Position numbers and translations under genes: made by a program. Shown here one piece after another: positions 16,671-25,075 of a stretch of DNA of 64,000 nt. Each line of letters opens with the position of its first letter. The first letter of the stretch is position 1. A model generated the notes under the pieces. The model searched no databases and had not been told where the DNA came from. It saw only the letters and a program-made list of their open reading frames with translations. Origin of the DNA: Prevotella sp. P5-50 (GTDB lineage: Bacteria; Bacteroidota; Bacteroidia; Bacteroidales; Bacteroidaceae); the NCBI RefSeq assembly GCF_002251295.1, contig NZ_NPJA01000019.1, forward strand, positions 62,001 to 126,000, read 5' to 3'.

Positions 16671-18071
16671 TCAGAAATCAGTACGGAATGATGACACAGG
16701 CAAACCATCGTGCATTAAATCACCCACTGCCCAGTCGGACCATGCATAGCGTACTGCCACAGGATGGGCAACGCTGTCGGACTTCACATAAACGCGATTA
16801 CGGGCTATCCACACATGGTTAGCAGGATGGAACACACTGTCTCGACCTGCCACTTCAAAGAGTTTTGAGGTGGTGCCATGTTCGAAATAAACCCATTCCT
16901 TACTCCGGTCAAACTGTACCACGGCAGTATCTCCCTGAAATTCTACTTTGCTATAAGTAGCGAAATCGGGCAATCCCTTCACGCCGTAAGTGTTTGTAAG
17001 GGCAAGCAGAGCCAGTCGTTCGCCGGCTTGTCGTTTCATGCGTGGATGAATGCCATATTCCAAACCGGCATCCATCAACACCGCCATACGGGCATGGGGT
17101 ATGCGCTGCTCAGCCAAGAGTTGTTGTTCGCGCAAGAGTTGGCTACCGCTCCAATTGATGAGACTATAATCGTAGGGGGCTATCTGACAATAGTAGAATG
17201 GAAAATTGCCTTGCTTCCAGTCGGCACGCCATCCTCGTACCATGGTTTCCAACAGTGAGGCATAGTAGTCGTAACGGGGCACATTATCCTCACCTTGATA
17301 CCAAATAGCACCACGCATGGCATAACCGATAAGGGGACGAAGCTGTCCATTATATAAAGCGGTGGGGCAACGCTGCTTCAACCGATTCACATCCTTCTCA
17401 TCACGAGGGAGTGTCACCTTGGGAAATGCCTTCAACCAGTCGGCTGCCATCCATGCTTCACAAGCAGAACCACCCCAGGCGGTGACGATGAGTCCAACGG
17501 GAACATCAAGTTGCTGACGCAGCGCACGTCCGAAATAATAGGCGGTGGCAGAGAAATTGCGCACGCTCTCACTGTTGGCCTCGCTCCATTCGCCTTCTAC
17601 ATCGGTTTGTGGAGTGATTGCAGCATGGCGTTTGACGGTGAAAAGGCGCATTTTTGTATCTTTACAGCGCAAGAGTTCTTCGGTTGTTCCCTCTACAGGC
17701 TGCATCTTGAAACCTTTCATGGGCATCTCCATATTCGACTGTCCGCTACAAATCCATACCTCACCAACGAGCACATTGCTAAGCATGGTCTTTTCACCGT
17801 CGTCGATAGAGATGGTGAAAGGGCCTCCTGCTGTGGGAGTTGTGATGGTGATAGAGAAACTGCCGTCGGCATTAACACGGCTTTTCCATTTACCATGAGT
17901 CCATGAAGCAGTAACGACCAAAGGGGCACCAGGTGTCGCTGTGCCCCAAAGCCGACATTCAGTTTGCTGCTGAAGCACCATGCCATCGGCAAAAAAGCGA
18001 GGCATCACGACCTTGGCTTGCACCAAGGTGCAGAGACACAAAAGCGGAAGGGATAGTAGAAGTCTTTTCAT
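16671..18071 (-). CDS. Sialate O-acetylesterase-like carbohydrate esterase
   Basis: A 466-residue exported SGNH-type esterase. A signal peptide (LLLSLPLLCLCTLVQA) is followed by a beta domain and the catalytic block with Ser112 in GQSNME, the hallmark of the SASA family. Further blocks include WYQGEDN and the AIWYQGE-type strand, and a C-terminal Ig-like part. In pectin loci such enzymes probably remove acetyl groups from galacturonic acid or side-chain sugars; that is inference from context. Its ATG overlaps the TAA of the upstream GH106 gene (TAATG), so the two are translationally coupled. Confidence 0.85.
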   Translation of the reverse strand: MKRLLLSLPLLCLCTLVQAKVVMPRFFADGMVLQQQTECRLWGTATPGAPLVVTASWTHGKWKSRVNADGSFSITITTPTAGGPFTISIDDGEKTMLSNVLVGEVWICSGQSNMEMPMKGFKMQPVEGTTEELLRCKDTKMRLFTVKRHAAITPQTDVEGEWSEANSESVRNFSATAYYFGRALRQQLDVPVGLIVTAWGGSACEAWMAADWLKAFPKVTLPRDEKDVNRLKQRCPTALYNGQLRPLIGYAMRGAIWYQGEDNVPRYDYYASLLETMVRGWRADWKQGNFPFYYCQIAPYDYSLINWSGSQLLREQQLLAEQRIPHARMAVLMDAGLEYGIHPRMKRQAGERLALLALTNTYGVKGLPDFATYSKVEFQGDTAVVQFDRSKEWVYFEHGTTSKLFEVAGRDSVFHPANHVWIARNRVYVKSDSVAHPVAVRYAWSDWAVGDLMHDGLPVSSFRTDF

Positions 18072-21000
18072 TATTGTTGTTTTGTTGCTTTAGTAATACG
18101 GATAATGGGTTGGGCAAGGAGACCTGCAGGCAATAGGCTGTCGCCCTTGGTGCGGTATCGGGCATTGGTCCAAATGCCATCAAACGGGGCTTTGCCTGCA
18201 TCAGCACCACGCAAAGCATTATGCCAGGTGTTGGTAACGGCGATGCGCAACGTATTGTTGCCACGATGTACAGCATTGGTAATATCTACCTCGTAAGGGG
18301 ATGTCCATACAATGCCACAGTCGGTTTCGTTGACCCAAATCTGCGCCACATCTCTAACATCAGGCAACGAGAGATAATAGCGTTGTCCTTTTTTTACCTT
18401 GATTTTGAAGTTTGTGGTATAAGTAGCACGACCACTATAATAGCGGATACTATCGTTGGATGACGCTGTCCAATCAGCAAGTGGTTGCTGCTGGAGACTG
18501 ACACCATTGTTGTGGAAGTGGATATCCCATGGTGCTGTGGTGAGCACATGGTGTTGAAGCGTTGTTTCGGGCGCATTTCCTTGTGACTCATCTGTAAATA
18601 TAACAAATGCCGAACCATAGGCTGACAAGGTTAACATCAGTTCGGTTCTTCCGTTGGAATGGCGGAAAACTGGTTGTTCCTGCTTCCCATCGATAGGATA
18701 ATAGATATGAGGAACACCTTTAGTGGTGCGCAGCGATATGGTCATGGTGCGTGCGCTGTCCAGCTGATTGGCAAGGAAATATATCTCTGTATTGCCATCA
18801 CGACGATGGTTGAATGCCACTCCTTCGGGCAATAAGGCATCAGGGCCGATGACATCGAGGGTGTCTTGACAATAAGGTGTGCGGATGATGCGCACGCCTT
18901 GACTTTCGAGTTCTGCAATGCGACGCTTGGAGGCATCGGAAACGAATGAGCCTTGTGGCACGACGAGCGCCTTATAATCAAACCTTCCATTCTGCAATCC
19001 GTCAGGATTCATCGAGTCGTAGCAGTAGCCATGAAGGGCATTGACCCAATTCTTGAGGTCTATGATACCTGCAGAATGGCGCACTCCAACGGGACTTTCT
19101 TCCATGGGTTGCCCCTCATTGGCAAGGCGCCGTGCCTCATCAGCTATGCGGTCGGTACCAAAAAGACCGGGCAACATGGGCACAAGGCGGTCGGGAGTAA
19201 GTGATCGAGACGGCATTTCGTCACCAGTAAATACGGCAATATCTACTACGGGAACACCACGTTGAAGCCATTCTTGGCATCGGGTGATGTAATCGACCAT
19301 ACCCTTGGCCTCACGAAACCAAGTTTGGTCACGTTGGAAGAAAAGTCCGATTCCATCGAGAGTCATACCGGGGCGGCGGTCCATCCATGGGTTGTGGGTG
19401 TTGACATGAAAGAACAGTCTATTCATGCCCAATGCCAAATTGCGATCAAGCAATGGTTTGATCATGGCTGGAGTTTCATTCCAAACACCACGAATCTCGG
19501 TAAATCCCTCTGCCTGAACGATGGTTTTGCCATAAACATGCGCTCCACTGATGGCATCAAGCATATCGTTGGGCTTGTCGTGTGTGGGAGAATTGAGCCA
19601 AAACTCACCCATCGGAAAATCCACATAGCGGTAGTGGGTCAGTCCATCACTAATCATGGTGGGGGCAACACTCTCTGAGGAGAGACTCACCCCATATTGA
19701 CGGGCCTTACGGGCTGCCGTGGCAAAGAACACATCGTTGATGAGATGGTCAATGGTGGTACGGATGTCACGCAACACGCGATCATCTCCTGGCATCGGAA
19801 TGCCTGCATAAACGGGAAGGAAAGGTAAAAGGTCGTAACCACAACGCCGCTGAAACTCATCAGCAAACGACGCTGACCAGTTTTGCGACCCACATTCCCA
19901 AGAGTCAATATGCATATAGCGCACTACGTTGGAATGGGGTCTTTTCATAAACTGTCCAAACCAACTATCAATTTGTTTCTCTACTGTTTTCTGTGTGAAT
20001 TTATCACACTCCAGTCCCTTACCTCCACCTGCAGTGGCATTGGTGTGACCTGTAGCGGTATGGCCAAAACGAACAATACGCCATATTCCATTGCCCAACG
20101 GATGTCTGGGGCTACCATCCTTGTCGAGCATCACCACTTCTGGAAAATCTGTCGAAGGACTGTTGTTGGTGGCTATGCGCCACACACTACCATTCTTGGC
20201 TTCATACTGATCGATGACAGCATCGGCCCCCAAACGGATATCACGTATTTTCAACGTAGGTGCCCATTTAGCAGCATCAAGATCTTCACTACCAGGTTCG
20301 GTGCCTACAGGCGTCCAATAACAACGAAAATATCGGGCTGTGGTGGCAGGAAGACTATAGGTATAGTTCTGATCGGTATTCTGCCATCCTTGTCGGGGAG
20401 GTGTCAATTGGCGTACCAACTGATAGGTTACACCATCCGTACTGGCTTCAATACGCAATCGCTGCGCCTGCACATTGTTGCCACTGGGCACGATATGGAT
20501 ACTTCGTACTTGTTGCGGAGCATCGAAAGAAAACTCGATAAAACCGGGTGTTTTCGCACGAAATACTCCCTTTTCATCGCGTTTGATCGTTCCGCCTTCA
20601 TGGGGTTTGGGCAATGGTGATGCCACACGAACGGCAAAAGCGGCAATATCACGATAGAAACCCAAATGGCCGGGATGAGCTTGGGGCAAGACAAATGTGG
20701 AATGACGTCGGTCGATATGTGCGATGGTGTCGGTCCATACCACCTGTTGCATCGATTCTTCAGGACTAATCCAAGGACCGCCTGCCAAGGCAAAGCCATC
20801 GCAGATATGCACACCCATCTGCATCTGTAGTGAGTCACTCTGCTCCATGGCATAGTCAACCATCTGCCAAAAGGTGGGTGTGAGTTGCTGGGCAGTGCCT
20901 TGATAGTCGGGCCGTTCACCCACACCACGTATGGGCATGAGGTAACAGCCTTCCAATCCCACATCTTTCATGGCTTGAAGATCTGCCTTGATGGCTTGTT

Positions 21001-21106
21001 TGCTTACTGCACCGTACATCCAATACCAGAATGTCCAGGGGCGCGACGAGGCATGTGCTTGCATGCCAAGTGTCAAAAGGGCGATGCTGATGAGATATTT
21101 CTTCAT
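18071..21106 (-). CDS. Glycoside hydrolase family 106, alpha-L-rhamnosidase
   Basis: A 1011-residue exported protein. The start at 21106 is chosen because its ATG overlaps the upstream stop (ATGA) and begins a signal peptide (MKKYLISIALLTLGMQAHA). The next ATG upstream, at 21151, would add 15 residues inside the previous gene. The N-terminal block SRPWTFWYWMYGAV and IKADLQAMKDVGLEG is typical of GH106. A large catalytic TIM barrel and a C-terminal jelly roll (residues about 900-1000, IWVNETDCGIVW) follow. GH106 enzymes release alpha-L-rhamnose, as found in rhamnogalacturonan and its side chains. It gives the clearest hint to the substrate of the PUL. Confidence 0.87.
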   Translation of the reverse strand: MKKYLISIALLTLGMQAHASSRPWTFWYWMYGAVSKQAIKADLQAMKDVGLEGCYLMPIRGVGERPDYQGTAQQLTPTFWQMVDYAMEQSDSLQMQMGVHICDGFALAGGPWISPEESMQQVVWTDTIAHIDRRHSTFVLPQAHPGHLGFYRDIAAFAVRVASPLPKPHEGGTIKRDEKGVFRAKTPGFIEFSFDAPQQVRSIHIVPSGNNVQAQRLRIEASTDGVTYQLVRQLTPPRQGWQNTDQNYTYSLPATTARYFRCYWTPVGTEPGSEDLDAAKWAPTLKIRDIRLGADAVIDQYEAKNGSVWRIATNNSPSTDFPEVVMLDKDGSPRHPLGNGIWRIVRFGHTATGHTNATAGGGKGLECDKFTQKTVEKQIDSWFGQFMKRPHSNVVRYMHIDSWECGSQNWSASFADEFQRRCGYDLLPFLPVYAGIPMPGDDRVLRDIRTTIDHLINDVFFATAARKARQYGVSLSSESVAPTMISDGLTHYRYVDFPMGEFWLNSPTHDKPNDMLDAISGAHVYGKTIVQAEGFTEIRGVWNETPAMIKPLLDRNLALGMNRLFFHVNTHNPWMDRRPGMTLDGIGLFFQRDQTWFREAKGMVDYITRCQEWLQRGVPVVDIAVFTGDEMPSRSLTPDRLVPMLPGLFGTDRIADEARRLANEGQPMEESPVGVRHSAGIIDLKNWVNALHGYCYDSMNPDGLQNGRFDYKALVVPQGSFVSDASKRRIAELESQGVRIIRTPYCQDTLDVIGPDALLPEGVAFNHRRDGNTEIYFLANQLDSARTMTISLRTTKGVPHIYYPIDGKQEQPVFRHSNGRTELMLTLSAYGSAFVIFTDESQGNAPETTLQHHVLTTAPWDIHFHNNGVSLQQQPLADWTASSNDSIRYYSGRATYTTNFKIKVKKGQRYYLSLPDVRDVAQIWVNETDCGIVWTSPYEVDITNAVHRGNNTLRIAVTNTWHNALRGADAGKAPFDGIWTNARYRTKGDSLLPAGLLAQPIIRITKATKQQ

Positions 21107-23907
21107 TCGAACGAGAGTATTGCGGTGATGGAATCTGAACCTTCTGCCCAATAGGGTTGTGCAGAAGGACCATTGAGATCGGTGGTATTAACCTTGTTGC
21201 GCACAGCAGGAATGGCTCTCAAGAGCGAAACACCAGTTTCTGGCAAAGTATAGAGCAAGTGGTCACGGCCATCACGTGGCTGGTAAATACCTACATAGGC
21301 ATTAGGCTGACGGATGCCGATAACGCCCTCTTTTGTTTCAAGTTGCATCCAGTTGACGGTAGAGAAATAACCTTTAAACTCAGGATATTCGAAGGTTTCA
21401 CCAGGAATGGGATCATTATAGGCAGTGGTCCAATAGCCATATTGTGGGCCATCGAGGCGATTTTGCCATACACGATAAGGGCCATTGCCCACCCAGCGTT
21501 TGCCTTTCACCTGCTGTTCTGGATAATCGAAAGTAATACCCAACAGATCTACTACACCATTGAAATACCAATGGGCGGTCAATCTCACACTACCATCGGC
21601 CATAAAGGTCCATTCCACTTGACTTAGAGAACCATGTCTGTAGGTAGCAACGAGTGTGGAATCATTCCATGAAAAACCATCGAAAGCACCTTGATCAGCA
21701 TAAGTGATATAGTCGGTTTTCTTCTTAAATGCCTCTTTATCATCATGGTTATAGAAGCCATCATCGGAACGGTCGCTACGTTTGGCTGCTACGAAACGGG
21801 GACCATTAGCAAAGGAAATGATACGATTTGCCACAGTAACAGACTGAAGACAACCGTTTTTCTTCGAGAACGTATAGTGGCGACCACCCACGGCAACAGT
21901 GGTTGTAGTGTCGGTCTCATGCGGTTGGAGCTGTTGAGCTACGACAGGTTTATCAGCAGTGAACTTCTCTGCGAAGCGCCAGGTATAGATTTCCTCACCT
22001 TGCGGATTACATACTGTCACGAGGAGTGTGCCTTCTGGCTGTTGGGGTAAAGTAATATATCCCTCGCCATGAGGATTGATATCGGGTGAAGGCAATGAGC
22101 CTTGTGCCAATACCTTAGTGGCTGATTCCCCGTAGCGAGGCATTGCCACATACTGATAGGTAAAACGGCAATCCTTCAGCGAAGTAAAATCATAATGGTT
22201 TGCCACTTTCAATCGGTTGCCCTCCCTACTGATTTGTACGGGACACCATATTTCGCGGATAGTATAATAAGAGCCTTCTTTCTCCATATGGGGACCTACA
22301 ATGCCATCGGAGGCAAAGTTACCCATACAATCGACAAGCCCATTCATATCGGTACGCACCACACCTTGATCCATCAAATCCCATAGAAAACCGCCCGCAC
22401 AACGTGGATTGGACATCATGAGGTGCCAGTAGTCTTTCAGTCCTGCTCCATGTCCGCCATCATAGAGGCCATGAAGAAATTCGGTAGGCATGAAGATTTC
22501 TTTCTGTCTCATGTATTCTGCCGTTTCACCCCACGAACGGTAATGTTTGGTTTCAAAGCCATTGCGATTGGCCCAAGGATAAAGCACCACACGCTGTTGA
22601 AGGTCGAAACGATGGAAAACAGGTTCGAGGTCGTAGTTAAACCCGCCTTCATTGCCATTACTCCAAAAGATGATAGAAGGATGATTGCAGTCACGAGTGA
22701 CCATTTCTTCCGCTAGTTGCGACCCAACAATAGTGCCGTGTGCCCAATGCCAACCAGGAAGTTCACACTCTACATAGAGTCCGAGCGAGTCACAAGCATC
22801 AAGAAATTCAGGGTCTGCAGGATAATGAGACAAGCGTACTGCATTCATATTCATTGACTTGATAAGCTTGACGTCTTCTATATTCTTGGCTTTTGACAGG
22901 GTGCGACCGGTTTCTGGACGGAAAGAATGACGGTTGACGCCCTTGAATATAACTTTCTTGCCATTGATAAACACGCCATCTTCGGCATCGCCATTATAAG
23001 TATGGCGGTATTCAATGGTGCGGAAACCAAACTTCTGACGTTCCACATGAAGCAAACGGCCACCACTATCACGCAAAGAGAATACTGCTGTATAGCGATA
23101 GGGTTGTTCGGCATTCCACAAGCGGGGATGGCTGACCATGAAATCTATCAGGGTATGGTCACTACCAACAGCAAATCTGTTACTATGGGCAATGGTTTTA
23201 CCACCCTCATCAACAATTTCCACTCCTACTGTAGAACCGGGAACAGCACGGTTCAGATTGACTTCTGCTCGCATGCGACCATCAGCTTTCGCATCTATGG
23301 CTATTCGCTGGATGTTGAGAGCTGGTTTCGCCACGATGAAGACAGGGCGCCAAATACCGCCGAAATTCCAATAATCGGCACGACGTTCAGCAAGATTCAC
23401 TTGTGGATCAACACTCTCCTTTGACACTTCCACCTCAAGGCGATTAGCCTTTTTGCCGAAGAAAACACGGTCAGAAACATCAAACTGAAAACGGGTAAAA
23501 CCGCCTTGATGCAATCCAGAACCAGCTTTACGCCCATTGATGGTCACTCGCGCATCGGTAAAGACAGCTTCAAAGGTAAGCAGAATCTGTCTGCCCCGCC
23601 ATGCTTCAGGCAATTGGAAGGTAGTACGATAATGTCCTTTCTCATCAGCAATGCCTTCGGGAGTTGCCTTGCCATAAAAGCGCATACCATATTGGTAAGT
23701 ACCAAAACCTTGCAGTTCCCAGCACGACGGCACTCCAATCTTAGTCCATTGTCCGCTGTTGTGACCATCAGTACACCGGAAATCCCACTGCACCATATCG
23801 TCAGCACCGTGTCCGGAGAGATACTGTCGTTCGGTTTCTACCGACGGTTGAGCCTGAGTTGCAAGGATAACCATGCTAGCCAGAGCAGAAAAAATCAGTC
23901 GTTTCAT
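21103..23907 (-). CDS. Glycoside hydrolase family 2 beta-galactosidase (LacZ-like)
   Basis: A 934-residue exported protein. The start at 23907 is chosen because it begins a signal peptide (MKRLIFSALASMVILATQAQ); an ATG 10 codons upstream (23937) is less likely. LacZ-like features are FKGVNRHSF, the acid/base Glu420 in WSNGNEGGF and the nucleophile Glu476 in MPTEFLHG, followed by a bulky C-terminal beta-galactosidase small-chain domain. It probably removes beta-galactose from side chains of rhamnogalacturonan I. It follows the mini anti-sigma gene after 154 nt and overlaps the GH106 start by 4 nt. Confidence 0.9.
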   Translation of the reverse strand: MKRLIFSALASMVILATQAQPSVETERQYLSGHGADDMVQWDFRCTDGHNSGQWTKIGVPSCWELQGFGTYQYGMRFYGKATPEGIADEKGHYRTTFQLPEAWRGRQILLTFEAVFTDARVTINGRKAGSGLHQGGFTRFQFDVSDRVFFGKKANRLEVEVSKESVDPQVNLAERRADYWNFGGIWRPVFIVAKPALNIQRIAIDAKADGRMRAEVNLNRAVPGSTVGVEIVDEGGKTIAHSNRFAVGSDHTLIDFMVSHPRLWNAEQPYRYTAVFSLRDSGGRLLHVERQKFGFRTIEYRHTYNGDAEDGVFINGKKVIFKGVNRHSFRPETGRTLSKAKNIEDVKLIKSMNMNAVRLSHYPADPEFLDACDSLGLYVECELPGWHWAHGTIVGSQLAEEMVTRDCNHPSIIFWSNGNEGGFNYDLEPVFHRFDLQQRVVLYPWANRNGFETKHYRSWGETAEYMRQKEIFMPTEFLHGLYDGGHGAGLKDYWHLMMSNPRCAGGFLWDLMDQGVVRTDMNGLVDCMGNFASDGIVGPHMEKEGSYYTIREIWCPVQISREGNRLKVANHYDFTSLKDCRFTYQYVAMPRYGESATKVLAQGSLPSPDINPHGEGYITLPQQPEGTLLVTVCNPQGEEIYTWRFAEKFTADKPVVAQQLQPHETDTTTTVAVGGRHYTFSKKNGCLQSVTVANRIISFANGPRFVAAKRSDRSDDGFYNHDDKEAFKKKTDYITYADQGAFDGFSWNDSTLVATYRHGSLSQVEWTFMADGSVRLTAHWYFNGVVDLLGITFDYPEQQVKGKRWVGNGPYRVWQNRLDGPQYGYWTTAYNDPIPGETFEYPEFKGYFSTVNWMQLETKEGVIGIRQPNAYVGIYQPRDGRDHLLYTLPETGVSLLRAIPAVRNKVNTTDLNGPSAQPYWAEGSDSITAILSFE

Positions 23908-24061
23908 GTCGTTATTTATTTTATAATAAGGACGCACGAGTACACGTTATGTCATCATCTATACACAGCATACTTGGACTATCCTAAGGGCATAGGACAA
24001 GATAGAATAGTAGTAAGAAGCAAATTAAAAAAGCACATGTCAGAACTGCACGACAAATACG

Positions 24062-24316
24062 CTATCGAGACTTCTTTCCCAAAAAGAGAAAAATTCGCTC
24101 TTTCAATCGACCAGCTTCCTCACTGCTGAGGAGTGAACTATCATCAAGATGCATCAAAATATCGCATGCGGTGAGAAATGCATGATGGGCACGATAGGGC
24201 GCAGTAATATAGGTTTCCCATCGGGAAACCATCGATGTGTCGCGGTCGAGTACGTAGCGGATGAAATCATCATCACACAAAAACTCATCAACCTGGGTAT
24301 AATAGTGCTTTTTCAC
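24062..24316 (-). CDS. Short anti-sigma-like protein (FecR N-terminal domain only)
   Basis: An 84-residue protein with no membrane segment. It contains FIRYVLDRD, a tryptophan (SRWETYI), an acidic and helical middle, and a final SEEAGRLKERIFLFLG. This resembles the cytoplasmic N-terminal domain of Bacteroidetes FecR-type anti-sigma factors, which is normally followed by a transmembrane helix and a periplasmic FecR domain. The gene lies 44 nt after the ECF sigma gene, the usual place for its anti-sigma factor. After the TAG stop the same frame continues for 25 codons with a strongly hydrophobic stretch (AFLICFLLLFYLVL) before a second stop, as if a transmembrane helix had been cut off. No FecR periplasmic domain remains. 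Confidence 0.6.
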   Translation of the reverse strand: MKKHYYTQVDEFLCDDDFIRYVLDRDTSMVSRWETYITAPYRAHHAFLTACDILMHLDDSSLLSSEEAGRLKERIFLFLGKKSR

Positions 24317-24360
24317 GTGCCTCGTCTTTTTCTAATGACGTATAGGCACATCTGTTGTCA

Positions 24361-24936
24361 TCACTGAATAGTCTGTAAGACACCTGCTGATTCGCGCAAT
24401 TTCAACATACCACGGTGCATCAAGTTACGTACTGAATGGTAGTTCATCTGCATACGCTCACACACCTCAGGATATTTACGACCTTCCAAATAGTAAAGGG
24501 TGATGGCTTCACGCTGTCGCGGTGTGAGACATTGCATCAATGCTGCCACTTGTTGAAATTGCATCTGTTCGTCTTCGATCAATAAGTATCCTTGTTCCAC
24601 ATCGCAGTCAGCTGCTCGTCCTGCATAACACTCTACTTCATTGTCGCTGCAAAATGACTGATGACGAAAGGCGTCAAGGAGACGGTTCTTCATAGAGATG
24701 ACCAGATAAGAGGCAAAATTCTTAATATCTGTCTGCTCGCTTCGTTTACTATATACCTTAAGGAAAACTTCCTGAATGCAATCTTTCAGCAACTCTTCAT
24801 TATGTGTCATGCGCAATCCATAAGTATATAAAGGTTGTACATACATTTCGTACAACTCGGCAAAGGCTGCATCGCTGCCCTTGCTGAATTCGGTGAGGAG
24901 CGTCTGAGTACGCGCTCTTTGCGTTTCTGTAGTCAT
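24361..24936 (-). CDS. ECF RNA polymerase sigma factor
   Basis: A 191-residue sigma factor. Region 2 runs from AFAELYEMYVQPLYTYGLR through DCIQEVFLKVY. Region 4 contains LTPRQREAITLYYLEGRKYPEV and a helix-turn-helix ending SVRNLMHRGMLKLRE. The start at 24936 is chosen because the upstream ATG at 24987 overlaps the -7 promoter element; the predicted leader is about 40 nt. It lies inside the PUL on the same strand and probably controls some or all of it, together with the short anti-sigma-like protein encoded next. No N-terminal extension or redox cysteine cluster is seen. Confidence 0.88.
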   Translation of the reverse strand: MTTETQRARTQTLLTEFSKGSDAAFAELYEMYVQPLYTYGLRMTHNEELLKDCIQEVFLKVYSKRSEQTDIKNFASYLVISMKNRLLDAFRHQSFCSDNEVECYAGRAADCDVEQGYLLIEDEQMQFQQVAALMQCLTPRQREAITLYYLEGRKYPEVCERMQMNYHSVRNLMHRGMLKLRESAGVLQTIQ

Positions 24937-24984
24937 CGTTGTTAGGTAGTATATGTGTGTAGTAGTTTGTTTGTTTTCTGATGA

Positions 24985-25013
24985 CAAAGTTAAGAAGAAT
25001 TGATTTATATCAA
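24985..25013 (-). promoter_or_regulatory. Promoter of the ECF sigma gene
   Basis: On the minus strand there is TTG at 25013-25011, an 18-nt spacer and TAACTTTG at 24992-24985. This is a housekeeping-type Bacteroidetes promoter, so the sigma gene can be expressed apart from the upstream PUL genes. It decides the start codon of the sigma gene. Confidence 0.6.
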
Positions 25014-25075
25014 CCGAAAAAACAAATAAGAAAATGGGAAAAATCGTGAAATACCGATTTTTCCCATTATTTAAG

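Noticed and set aside
24165..24316. The mini anti-sigma gene as a frame artefact
   Set aside because: Its position 44 nt after the sigma gene, same strand, and FecR-like residues outweigh its short length; kept with moderate confidence.
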